Source: Planctomycetaceae bacterium (GTDB lineage Bacteria > Planctomycetota > Phycisphaerae > SM23-33). From it: a DNA stretch of 37,232 nucleotides. The stretch's first letter is position 1; every line of letters starts with the position of its first letter. The stretch lies in the NCBI GenBank assembly GCA_039680605.1, contig JBDKTA010000029.1, positions 1-37,232 on the forward strand, in the 5' to 3' direction. Under the pieces are notes generated by a model. That model ran no database searches. It saw nothing but the letters and a program-made list of their open reading frames with translations, and was not told where the DNA came from. Both the position numbers and the translations under genes were made by a program. Positions 17,146 to 25,072 of this stretch are shown in pieces.

Positions 17146-18357
17146 TCATTTCTTCTGCTGTGTGTTCTCCGCGATCTCTGCGGTGAGCTCCTCGCCGATG
17201 AGGACTTTCTGCTGATCGCCGAGGCGGTACCAGAAGACCACCAGCGGGCGGTCGCCTTTGCCGCGGAGGGTTTTCTGCATGCGGTCGGTGTCGACGTGCA
17301 GGCCGCGGGGCTTGATCACCACCAGCCCGCCACCCAGGGCGTTGATCGCTTTCTTCACATCCTCGCGCCGCCCGGGCGCTTCCTGCAGGATGCGATAGCT
17401 TCTCGCCAGCGGCGTCTCGGCGGGGCGGTCGCCGAACAACCACACCACGCGATGATCGATGCGCCACAATCCGTGCTGCTGCGCCAGCGTGTCCACCGCG
17501 TCAGCGGCGATGACGGCGGCGTCAGGTTCGACCAGGAACTCGCCAATCGCAGCGATCCGCTTCGGAGCCTCGCTGGCACCGATGGTCGCCGCTTGTGGCT
17601 TGGCGTCTTTTCCGTGAACGACCGTCGCCGATACCAGATGCTCCCGCGCCGCCTCGCCCCACCAGAGGACAAGCTGCCTGCACGTCCCGCCCTCGCTGAC
17701 GTACTCGAGGCTCGCGCCTTTCCAGAACCCCAGCGCCTGCCACTCGAGCATCGGCGAGAGCTTGATCGCCCCCGCCCGCGTCGTCTCGACGAGCCTGCGC
17801 AGAAACGCCGGCGGCGGATCGTAATCTTCCATCTGAACCGCGCGGCGCCCCGCCGCGCGGCGGTCCGGGTCCAGATGCACCACCGATGCCGGATCGATCT
17901 CTATGCTCACCACGTCATCGCGATGGAACGTGCAGCGCTCGCCCACGCCGGCGGCAGCGGCGTTGGATTGGGCACACAAGATCGCCACGTCACTGCGGTC
18001 ATATCCGACAACCCTCGCGCCGGCCTTCGCCATGCCGATGGCGTCGCCGCCGATGCCGCAGCACAGGTCCACGATGGGCGACTCGCCCGCGATGAGCGCC
18101 AGCCGTCCGCTCGATGCCTGTTGCAGCAGCGTGTCGGTGGCCAGCAGGTTGTCCGCCAGTTCGGGCGGGAACTTGCCTGATGCCCGCGCGCGGCGGCGGA
18201 GTGCTTTGAGCACGACGACGGCCACCGCCTCGCGCGCGTCGCACCGTTTGCGCAAGGCGCGCTGGGCGGCTAGTTCATCACCGGGCAGGTCCAGTGCGAG
18301 CAGTTCGCGCCCCAGCGGGGTCGCGAGAAACCGCAGTTGTTCCAGGTCCAGGCTCAT
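17146..18357 (-). CDS. SAM-dependent methyltransferase with THUMP-like C-terminal domain
   Basis: A 403-residue class I methyltransferase. Motif I is VDLCCGIGGDAIGMA (about residues 96-110), with YDRSD as the acidic ribose-binding loop. HLDPDRRA near residue 161 is the DPxR-like active-site motif seen in nucleic-acid methyltransferases of this family. The C-terminal 140 or so residues match the THUMP-like domain commonly attached to these enzymes and ending in GLHVDTDRMQKTL. RNA or DNA is the expected substrate; the exact target is unknown. Its ATG overlaps the stop of DNA polymerase IV by 4 nt (ATGA), so it is translationally coupled. The last residues (LTAEIAENTQQKK) derive from the repeat at 17166-17187. 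Confidence 0.82.
   Translation of the reverse strand: MSLDLEQLRFLATPLGRELLALDLPGDELAAQRALRKRCDAREAVAVVVLKALRRRARASGKFPPELADNLLATDTLLQQASSGRLALIAGESPIVDLCCGIGGDAIGMAKAGARVVGYDRSDVAILCAQSNAAAAGVGERCTFHRDDVVSIEIDPASVVHLDPDRRAAGRRAVQMEDYDPPPAFLRRLVETTRAGAIKLSPMLEWQALGFWKGASLEYVSEGGTCRQLVLWWGEAAREHLVSATVVHGKDAKPQAATIGASEAPKRIAAIGEFLVEPDAAVIAADAVDTLAQQHGLWRIDHRVVWLFGDRPAETPLARSYRILQEAPGRREDVKKAINALGGGLVVIKPRGLHVDTDRMQKTLRGKGDRPLVVFWYRLGDQQKVLIGEELTAEIAENTQQKK
17166..17187 (-). repeat. CGCAGAGAT-type repeat forming the methyltransferase C-terminus
   Basis: On the minus strand it reads CTCACCGCAGAGATCGCGGA and is translated LTAEIAE at the end of the methyltransferase. It is inverted relative to the copy in helicase 2, about 230 bp away. 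Confidence 0.85.
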
Positions 18358-19529
18358 TCGTCGTCCCTCGCCTTGGGTCCGCGGCGCAGGGCGCCGCTGC
18401 CGAATCGCCGGGCAATCGTATCCAGTGCCAGGTCCACCTTGGACTGTTTCTCGCGCTGCGGCTCGACGAAAAGCTTCTGCTGGCTGCCGGCCTTGGGCGA
18501 CAGGCCCGCCACGCCCATCCCCAGCAGGCGCAGCGGGCGAAAGTCCTTCGCTGCCCAGGCATCGAGAAGCTTAGTCGCTGTCGCACGGATCTCGGCCGTC
18601 ACGTCGGTGGGTTCATCCATCGTCAGGCGTCGTGTGAGCGTGGTGAAGTCGCCGTAGCGCAGCTTGAGAGTGACTGTGCGAGCCAGCATTCCGCTGCGCC
18701 GCAGGCGGCGGGCGACGGTTTCGACGTGGGCCAGCGTGACGCTTCGCATCTCGGCCCGGTCGGACAGGTCCTGGGCGAAGGTGACTTCCTGGGAGATGCT
18801 TTTGGCCGCGCTGTCGGGCGTGACGGGGCGGTCGTCGACGCCTGCCGCCAGCTCCTGCAGCTCGCACCCGCCCTGGCCGAAGTGCTGCACGAGCAGCTCC
18901 GTGTCGATGAGTCGCAGTTGGCCGATCGTCTTGATGTTCAGCCGCCGCAGCAACTCGCCCTCCAGCGCCGGTCCGACGCCCCAGAGCTTGCGGACTGGCA
19001 GCGGGTCGAGCGTCTGGTGAATGTTGGTCTCGGTGATGACGGTGAAGCCGTCGGGCTTGTGCAGGTCGCTGGCAAGTTTGGCCAGGAACTTGTTGGGCGC
19101 CACGCCGACGCTGGCGGTCAGATGCAGTTCGTCGGCGATGGTGCGCTTGATCGCCCAGCCGATGTCTTCAGCCGCCCCGAGCAGCCGGCGGCTGCCGGTG
19201 ACGTCCAGGAATGCCTCGTCGATGCTGATCGGCTCGACCAGCGGCGTGAAGCGCAGGAAGATCTCGCCAAGCTGCTCGCTGATCTCAGCGTAGCGAGACA
19301 TGTTGCCGGGCAACACGATCGCGTGCGGGCATAGCCGCACCGCCTGCGCCATCGGCATGGCCGAGTGGCAGCCGTACTCGCGGGCCTCATAGCTGGCCGT
19401 GCTGACGACGCCGCGGGCCTTGGGGTCGCCCCCGATAAGCAGGCACTTGCCCCGCAGCTCCGGATGGTCGAGCTTCTCGACGGCCGCGAAAAACTCGTCC
19501 ATGTCCACATGAATAATCCGCCGGTCCAT
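18354..19529 (-). CDS. dinB: DNA polymerase IV (Y-family translesion polymerase)
   Basis: A 391-residue Y-family polymerase, slightly longer than the E. coli enzyme. Catalytic acids are D9 in HVDMDEFFA and D104-E105 in SIDEAFLDV. The fingers motif YEAREYGCHSAMP and the helix-hairpin-helix region (KLWGVGPALEGEL) are intact. The sequence QQKLF at 350-354 is a standard sliding-clamp binding peptide, here followed by about 37 further residues. The enzyme bypasses damaged template bases. It is first in a two-gene operon with the methyltransferase and lies near the MrfAB-like operon, giving a local repair neighbourhood. Upstream is a short inverted repeat that could be an operator. Confidence 0.95.
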   Translation of the reverse strand: MDRRIIHVDMDEFFAAVEKLDHPELRGKCLLIGGDPKARGVVSTASYEAREYGCHSAMPMAQAVRLCPHAIVLPGNMSRYAEISEQLGEIFLRFTPLVEPISIDEAFLDVTGSRRLLGAAEDIGWAIKRTIADELHLTASVGVAPNKFLAKLASDLHKPDGFTVITETNIHQTLDPLPVRKLWGVGPALEGELLRRLNIKTIGQLRLIDTELLVQHFGQGGCELQELAAGVDDRPVTPDSAAKSISQEVTFAQDLSDRAEMRSVTLAHVETVARRLRRSGMLARTVTLKLRYGDFTTLTRRLTMDEPTDVTAEIRATATKLLDAWAAKDFRPLRLLGMGVAGLSPKAGSQQKLFVEPQREKQSKVDLALDTIARRFGSGALRRGPKARDDE

Positions 19530-19559
19530 ACAGACAGGATACCATGGCCGGGATTGAAG

Positions 19560-19578
19560 ATAACGCGGGGAACGTTAT
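19560..19578 (-). promoter_or_regulatory. Possible operator upstream of dinB
   Basis: ATAACG (19560-19565) and CGTTAT (19573-19578) form an inverted repeat with a 7-nt spacer, 31-49 nt upstream of the dinB start, in the divergent gap to the WG-repeat gene. It does not match the Gram-positive LexA consensus, and I do not see the same box before recA or mrfB. The call rests only on symmetry and place. Confidence 0.22.
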
Positions 19579-19626
19579 GATGATTTCACACAATGCCAGC
19601 GTCTGGGGCGACACGGGAGCGAGATC

Positions 19627-21483
19627 ATGTGCATTTCAAGACAGCGTCTCCAAAGCATCATGGCCTGCGGCCTCGTGGCGATCTGCTGCATCGGCGGGTG
19701 CGGGCCAGTTCCCATCGTGGGCGACAGCCCGTGCTACCGCGAACCGGTGCGCGGGACGCTGTATCCTTTTCGAGCAGGGTCATCCTACGACAGCCATTGG
19801 GGCTATATAGACCGAAGCGGCCGTATTGTGGTCCCGCCAATTCTGGATGATGCGACAGAGTTTGTCGATGGCGTGGGTGTAGCTTCCGTTTATATGTTCT
19901 ACCAGGCAGTTGGAATGGGCGATGACGGCCGATTCTTTGCTCGCGGTAGGGATGTGCAGTCGTGGGATAATATGCACAATACCCATTGTTGTTTCATGAT
20001 CGATGCCCAAGGCAAGATTGTCATGGGGCCTTTCCTCTGCGACTACCCAGGCGTGGGGCAAAGGATAGGTAATAACATTGTCATGGTGGAGCGAACAGTT
20101 GGTGCTTTCCTCTTCTACCGGGTATCCCACGGATACATCAATTTGAAGGGCAAATGGGTTCACTTGCCCGATCTGGCATACGCAAGCCCCTTCTCGGAAG
20201 GGCTGGCCAAGATCACTCGCGGGATCAACCAGGGCCGGGGCGGCACGCACCTGGAGTCCGGAGAAGGATTCATCGACATCACCGGCAAAGAGGTCATCCC
20301 CTGCGTGTATACCCACTGCAGCCGGTTTTCCGAAGGTTTGGCGGCAGCATGCCAGCAAGGGAAATACGGATTCATCGACAAGAAGAACACTTTTGTAATC
20401 GCCCCACAGTTTGATGCGGCTTGGGCTTTCTCAGAAGGTTTGGCCGAAGTGACAACCCGCAAGAAAGCTGGGTTCATTGATAAGACCGGCAGGTTTGTGA
20501 TCCCCCCGCAGTTTGCTGCTGCCACGTATCAGTTGGCCGGGTTTGACGAAGGCGGATTCAGCGAAGGGCTTGCTGTTGTGGCCGTGGACAAAAAGGCCGG
20601 GTACGTCAACCGACAGGGCCGCATGTCAATCGAGCCAAGATTCCAGGAGGCTGCCAGCTTTCACTGCGGGCGGGCGCGGGTCCGTGATGACTACAATCAC
20701 GGATGGTACTACATAGATACCACAGGCAAGCGGGCGTTTCCGGGCGACTTCAAGGAGGCGCGGGATTTCAAAGACGGCATCGCTCTGGTGAACGATACAA
20801 CGTACATCGACACATCGGGCAAGACTGTTTTCCCGCGCCATCTTGCCCCGCCTGATGACGCCGAGATTGGCAGGCTCATAGAGCAGCTCCGATCGCCCGT
20901 TGAATACACCCGCAGCGATGCGGCGGAACTCCTGGGACTGGCCGGTCCGCGGGCCAAGACGGCCTGCCAGCCGCTGACGGCAGCGCTGTCCGATCCCAGT
21001 CGGCTGGTCAAGAACGCGGCAATGAGCGCCTTGGTGGCAATCGGCAATCCCGGCTCACCGGCGGTCGATCCTCTGGCAGCCTGGCTTGGGGATGCCGATG
21101 AAACGATGAGCAGCGGGGCGGCCGTGCTGCTGGCCCGGATCGGTCAGCCGTCCGTCAAGCGGGTTCTCGTCGCAGCCAAAGGCAGTGACGAAGTGACAAC
21201 CTCCCGCGCTATCAATGTGCTGGGGGACATCGGCCCGGCAGACTCGGCTGTCATTCCCGCCTTGATCGGATTCGTGAAGGGCCCGCATGAGGGTATCCGC
21301 ATCGAAGCGGCAAAGGCGCTGGGCAAGATGGGGCCGGCGGCAGCAGAGGCTATTCCTGCCATCGAGCAGGCGCGCAAGAGGAGTTCGGAGTTCTGCGGCA
21401 ACAATCCGTTCATAGAAGCACTGGCGAACATCCGCCCGCCCCGGCCGGCAAAGGCGCCGCAGTCGCAACCCGCCGTCAAGTAG
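19627..21483 (+). CDS. WG-repeat lipoprotein with C-terminal HEAT repeats
   Basis: A 618-residue protein with a signal ending in an I22-G-G-C25 lipobox, so lipidated and outside the cytoplasm. From about residue 55 to 415 it carries WG (KWG) repeats, for example GYIDRSGRIVVPP, YGFIDKKNTFVIAPQF and AGFIDKTGRFVIPPQF. From about 415 to 600 it carries HEAT-like helical repeats (SDAAELLGLAGPRAKTACQPL and others). Both are binding or structural repeats with no catalytic site. GGAG 7 nt upstream supports the start. Base composition in 19800-20700 is visibly less GC-rich than in neighbouring genes. Role unknown; a surface scaffold is plausible. Confidence 0.85.
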   Translation: MCISRQRLQSIMACGLVAICCIGGCGPVPIVGDSPCYREPVRGTLYPFRAGSSYDSHWGYIDRSGRIVVPPILDDATEFVDGVGVASVYMFYQAVGMGDDGRFFARGRDVQSWDNMHNTHCCFMIDAQGKIVMGPFLCDYPGVGQRIGNNIVMVERTVGAFLFYRVSHGYINLKGKWVHLPDLAYASPFSEGLAKITRGINQGRGGTHLESGEGFIDITGKEVIPCVYTHCSRFSEGLAAACQQGKYGFIDKKNTFVIAPQFDAAWAFSEGLAEVTTRKKAGFIDKTGRFVIPPQFAAATYQLAGFDEGGFSEGLAVVAVDKKAGYVNRQGRMSIEPRFQEAASFHCGRARVRDDYNHGWYYIDTTGKRAFPGDFKEARDFKDGIALVNDTTYIDTSGKTVFPRHLAPPDDAEIGRLIEQLRSPVEYTRSDAAELLGLAGPRAKTACQPLTAALSDPSRLVKNAAMSALVAIGNPGSPAVDPLAAWLGDADETMSSGAAVLLARIGQPSVKRVLVAAKGSDEVTTSRAINVLGDIGPADSAVIPALIGFVKGPHEGIRIEAAKALGKMGPAAAEAIPAIEQARKRSSEFCGNNPFIEALANIRPPRPAKAPQSQPAVK

Positions 21484-21496
21484 AGAAATCATGCGT

Positions 21497-21524
21497 TTGC
21501 CGCTATGGCGCCGTCTGATATAGT
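21497..21524 (+). promoter_or_regulatory. Candidate sigma-70 promoter of the esterase gene, with overlapping palindrome
   Basis: TTGCCG (21497-21502) and TATAGT (21519-21524) are separated by 16 nt and match 4/6 and 5/6 of the consensus. They lie about 30 nt before the ATG at 21554, which has GGAAGG as its ribosome site. A 7-bp inverted repeat, CGTCTGA at 21512-21518 and TCAGACG at 21524-21530, straddles the -10 box and could be a repressor site. It could equally belong to the end of the upstream gene. Confidence 0.4.
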
Positions 21525-21553
21525 CAGACGCTCTCACTACAGGAAGGATCGCA

Positions 21554-23092
21554 ATGAGATCACTTTTAACGACCGCTCTCGCACTGGCCGTGGCCGCATC
21601 CGTCTGTCAAGCCCAGGTGCGCCTGCCGCATTTTCTCAGCGACCACATGGTGCTCCAGCGCGAGGTGCCGGTGAAGATCTGGGGATGGGCGGCGCCGGGG
21701 GAAAAAGTCACGGTCGCCTTTGCCGGCCAGACGAAGACTGTAGCGGCCGGGGCAGACGGTGCTTGGATCGTGACGCTGGACCCGATGACCGCCAGCAGCG
21801 ACGGGCGCACCCTGGTAGTTTCATCTGCGATTTCCAATTTCAAATCTGAGATCAGAGACGTCCTCGTCGGCGAGGTGTGGATCGGGTCGGGGCAGTCGAA
21901 CATGGCATGGCCGCTGAAGTTCTCCGACGACGGCAGGGACATCCCCGCCGCCGGCGGCAACAAGCAGATCCGTTTGCTGCGCCTGCGCAGCATTGCGGCG
22001 TTTACGCCGCAAGACGACATCAACAATGTCTGGCAGGAGTGTTCGGAGACATCGCTGCCGAACTTCTCGGCCGTGGCGTATCACTTCGCCGATTCGCTCC
22101 AGAAGGAGTTGAAGGTGCCGGTGGGGTTCATCCAGACATCCTGGGGCGGAACGTTCATCATGCCTTGGACGCCGCCCGAGGGCTTCAAGAACGTGCCCGC
22201 GCTGGCGGATGTTTACAAGAAGGTCTCCGCACCGGCCCCGGCGTCGCAGCCGACGACCAAGCCCTCGCAGAACGACCCGTGCGTGGTTTACAACGCGATG
22301 GTCCACCCGCTGCGCCACTTCGCCGTCCGCGGGGCGATCTGGTACCAGGGCGAGGCCGACGTCATGAACGACGACGGCATGCTCTACTATGAAAAGATGA
22401 AGGCCCTGATCGCCGGGTGGCGCGGCGCCTGGGGCCAACCGGACATGCCCTTCTACTGGGTGCAGCTTTCGCCGTTCTACTACTCGGTGGTCTTCAAGGC
22501 CATGCCCGGAATGACCGAATACTCCCTGCCGAAAATCTGGGAGGCCCAGACCGAGGCGATGAAGATCCCGCACACGGGCATGGCCGTCATCACCGATGTC
22601 GGGGCCGTCAAGAACATCCACCCGCCATTAAAGAAGCCCGTCGGGCAGCGATTGGCGCTGTGGGCGCTGGCGAAGACGTACGGCCGCAAGGTGGTCTATA
22701 GCGGACCGACGTTCAAGTCGATGCGGATCGAAGGCGGCCGGGCGGCCATCACGTTCGACCACGTTGGCGATGGCTTGCAGATTCGTAGCGCAGGCGTCTC
22801 GCCCGTACAGCCCAAAGAGCATGGGCGGGACGCCCATGCGACTCACGGGCAAGATGCCCGTGCTACTGGGGACACCCATGCCACAAAAGACCTGACGTGC
22901 TTCGAGATCGCCGGCGCGGACATGAAGTTCGTCCCAGCCCAGGCAAAGATCGACGGCAAGGACCGCGTCGTGGTTTGGTCCGACAAGGTGCCACAACCCG
23001 CCGACGTGCGATTCGCCTGGCATGAAATGGCCCAGCCGAACCTGGTCAACAGCGCTGGCCTTCCGGCATGCACGTTCCGCACGAGCCGGTGA
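21554..23092 (+). CDS. Sialate O-acetylesterase-like secreted SGNH hydrolase
   Basis: A 512-residue enzyme with a cleavable signal peptide (about residues 1-20). The hydrolase domain has block I GSGQSNM with nucleophile S115, GAIWYQGEAD, and DVGAVKNIHPP with the catalytic His. It should remove O-acetyl groups from sugars such as sialic acids or other acetylated polysaccharides outside the cytoplasm. Two foreign segments are seen: ISNFKSEIRD (93-102), translated from an AT-rich repeat, and residues about 410-445, translated from tandem 24-bp hairpin repeats. The second falls in the C-terminal beta domain and may leave the catalytic core intact. The sulfatase gene converges on it 6 bp away. Confidence 0.9.
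   Translation: MRSLLTTALALAVAASVCQAQVRLPHFLSDHMVLQREVPVKIWGWAAPGEKVTVAFAGQTKTVAAGADGAWIVTLDPMTASSDGRTLVVSSAISNFKSEIRDVLVGEVWIGSGQSNMAWPLKFSDDGRDIPAAGGNKQIRLLRLRSIAAFTPQDDINNVWQECSETSLPNFSAVAYHFADSLQKELKVPVGFIQTSWGGTFIMPWTPPEGFKNVPALADVYKKVSAPAPASQPTTKPSQNDPCVVYNAMVHPLRHFAVRGAIWYQGEADVMNDDGMLYYEKMKALIAGWRGAWGQPDMPFYWVQLSPFYYSVVFKAMPGMTEYSLPKIWEAQTEAMKIPHTGMAVITDVGAVKNIHPPLKKPVGQRLALWALAKTYGRKVVYSGPTFKSMRIEGGRAAITFDHVGDGLQIRSAGVSPVQPKEHGRDAHATHGQDARATGDTHATKDLTCFEIAGADMKFVPAQAKIDGKDRVVVWSDKVPQPADVRFAWHEMAQPNLVNSAGLPACTFRTSR
22782..22886 (+). repeat. Tandem 24-bp hairpin repeats inserted in frame in the esterase gene
   Basis: Two perfect hairpin units stand exactly 24 bp apart (22821-22844 and 22845-22868), one with the CATGGGC stem and one with CACGGGC. 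A degraded unit precedes them (from about 22782) and a partial one follows, ending in CCCATGCCACAAAA. They are translated as HGRDAHAT, HGQDARAT and GDTHAT. Confidence 0.92.
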
Positions 23093-23098
23093 TTGCGC

Positions 23099-24997
23099 TT
23101 AAAGTGCCTCCACGCGCCGGACGTAGACGTAGAAGGCCCCGAACTGCTGCCCATGGGCGTCAGTGAAGGTGGCCCAGAGGGACGATCGGCCGGCGGGCAG
23201 GTCGAGGGTAAAGACGGCCCCGCACGACTCGGGGGCGACGGGGGCGGTTTCTACCTGGCCGGCGATCTCGATCGTCGCCGAGCGGACGCGCATCGCCTCA
23301 CCGCCGACGTACCAGCCTTCGGCGCCGGGCTGGATGCCCTCGGGCAGGGGCTCTTCGGCGTCGTCGGCAATGCCCTGGGTGATGCTCGAGGGCACTTCGT
23401 GCGGCCAGCGGCACAGTTCGAACTCATAGCGGCCTGCCGCGGCGACATCCACGGCCCAGTAGCCTTTCCATAGTTTCTGCGGGTGTCGCACGTCGCCCTG
23501 GTTCCAGGGGCAGAAGCCCTCGGGCGTGTGCCAGTCGTGACTGGACAGGCGGGCCACCGGCTCGTGGGCCGTGCCCAGGACGATCGCCGGTTCGTCGTTG
23601 AACTTCTCCGAGACGATCTGCCACCATTTCTCATATTCGCCGCGCAGGCGCGCGACAACGTCGGGATGCTCGCCCGCCACGTCGCGCCGCTGACCGGGGT
23701 CAGCCTGGATGTCGTAGAGATCGACGCCGTTGACCAGCCGCCACCGGTCGGTCATCGTGGCGCTCTTGCGCCATTTCTGCGGCGTCTCGACGCGCTGCGA
23801 GTCGGTCACGATCACACGGTCGGGCCAATTGCTCTCGTCACCACGCAGCAGCGGCACGATGCTTTTGCCGTAAACGCCATCGGGAGCCCGCCCGCCGCAC
23901 AGTTCGGCCAGCGTCGGCAAGACGTCGATGTTGGCCGTCAGGCGCGTCACGTCGCGCCCGCCGGTCAACCCGCCGGCCGGCCAACGCACAAACAGCGGCG
24001 TGCGGTGCCCGCCGTCGTACTCCGAGCCCTTGACCCCGCGCATGCCGGCATTATACCCGCCGGTGACGAAGCTCTGGGCGTCCAGGTCACACCCGTCGGC
24101 CGTGCCGTTGTCGGTCATGAAGATAAAGATCGTGTTTTCACTCAGGCCCAGTTCGTCCAGGCGCGTTCGCAGGCGGCCAAGGTTTTCGTCGATATTCTCG
24201 ATCATCGCGTAGAAGCGCGCTCGGTGGTCGGGCACTTTGCCCCGGTAGGGCTCGATGTACCGCGGCGGAACGTTCAGCGGGCCATGCGGGGCGTTGGTTG
24301 CGATATAGCAGAAGAACGGCTGGTTTTGTGGCATGGGCGTCTCGCCCATGCTCCCCTGTGGCACGGGCGTCCCGCCCGTGCTCCCCGGACCCGGACGATC
24401 AGGGACACGCACAACGGAGTTGTGCGTGGCACCCGTCTGGCCCATGCCACAGCAACGCTCGATGAACGCCGTGCCCTCGCGGAACCACACGTCGGTGCAG
24501 TAGCCCTCGTGGGGTTCGGGCGTGCCGTTGCGGTAGTACGTGTCGTCGAAGTAGTCGTTGCGCCACCAGTCCGGAGCCTGGCTGATGCCGCCGCCGCGGT
24601 GGTAGAGCGCCTCATCGAACCCGCGGTCGTGCGGGCGGAAGGGGTAGTTGTCGCCCGGGTGCCACTTGCCGAACAGGCCCGTGCGGTAGCCGGCCCCGCG
24701 CAGCACCTCGGCCAGCGTAACCTCGCCGGCCCGCAGCATCGACCATCCGGCGATGGTGTGCCAGACGCCCGTGCAGTTGCAGTAGCGCCCGGTCATCAGC
24801 CCCGCCCGCGTCGGGGCGCACGTTGGCCCGACGTGGAACTGCCTCAGCCGCACGCTCTGGCCATGCAGGGCGTCCATGTGCGGGGTGCGGATGATGGGAT
24901 TGCCGTGGCAGCCCAGGTCGCCGTAGCCCTGGTCGTCGGTGATCACCAGCACGACGTTCGGTCTTTCAATTTCCAATTTGCGATTTCCAATTCCCAA
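23099..24997 (-). CDS. Formylglycine-dependent sulfatase
   Basis: A type I sulfatase of up to 632 residues. Metal ligands D21-D22 lie in VITDDQGYGDLGC, and the C60-A-P-T-R motif holds the cysteine that is oxidised to formylglycine. The GKWHPGDNYPFRPHDRGFDE block follows. It should cleave sulfate esters, probably of algal or host polysaccharides. The start is doubtful: only TTG 24997 or an internal GTG is available, and the first ten or so residues (GIGNRKLEIE) translate an AT-rich repeat. The usual secretion signal is therefore missing and may have been lost. Residues about 182-223 are a second foreign insert from a hairpin repeat. The C-terminal 150 residues look like an extra beta domain. 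Confidence 0.88.
   Translation of the reverse strand: MGIGNRKLEIERPNVVLVITDDQGYGDLGCHGNPIIRTPHMDALHGQSVRLRQFHVGPTCAPTRAGLMTGRYCNCTGVWHTIAGWSMLRAGEVTLAEVLRGAGYRTGLFGKWHPGDNYPFRPHDRGFDEALYHRGGGISQAPDWWRNDYFDDTYYRNGTPEPHEGYCTDVWFREGTAFIERCCGMGQTGATHNSVVRVPDRPGPGSTGGTPVPQGSMGETPMPQNQPFFCYIATNAPHGPLNVPPRYIEPYRGKVPDHRARFYAMIENIDENLGRLRTRLDELGLSENTIFIFMTDNGTADGCDLDAQSFVTGGYNAGMRGVKGSEYDGGHRTPLFVRWPAGGLTGGRDVTRLTANIDVLPTLAELCGGRAPDGVYGKSIVPLLRGDESNWPDRVIVTDSQRVETPQKWRKSATMTDRWRLVNGVDLYDIQADPGQRRDVAGEHPDVVARLRGEYEKWWQIVSEKFNDEPAIVLGTAHEPVARLSSHDWHTPEGFCPWNQGDVRHPQKLWKGYWAVDVAAAGRYEFELCRWPHEVPSSITQGIADDAEEPLPEGIQPGAEGWYVGGEAMRVRSATIEIAGQVETAPVAPESCGAVFTLDLPAGRSSLWATFTDAHGQQFGAFYVYVRRVEAL
24330..24452 (-). 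repeat. Composite hairpin repeat inserted in frame in the sulfatase gene
   Basis: On the minus strand it holds, in order, an ACGCACAA/TTGTGCGT hairpin (24407-24427), a CACGGGC/GCCCGTG unit and a CATGGGC/GCCCATG unit, ending in GCCACAAAAC. The same order is found at 11692-11790. Translation gives phrases such as GSTGGTPVP and GSMGETPMPQ, which have no place in the sulfatase fold. Confidence 0.92.
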
Positions 24998-25003
24998 TTT
25001 AAC
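24964..25003 (-). repeat. AT-rich AATTTCCAATTT-type repeat at the sulfatase start
   Basis: An AT-rich run in a GC-rich region, built from overlapping copies of a CCAATTT-like unit. It encodes the present N-terminus of the sulfatase. Related sequence is found at 21826-21858 in the esterase gene and, more loosely, at 35140-35170 in the four-helix-bundle gene. The gap 24998-25072 also holds a short CTCACCACT direct repeat. Confidence 0.75.
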
Positions 25004-25072
25004 AACTCCGCGGCCGTTGGACGTCTATCGCTCACTGCCCCGATCTTCTCTCACCACTCACCACTCACAACT

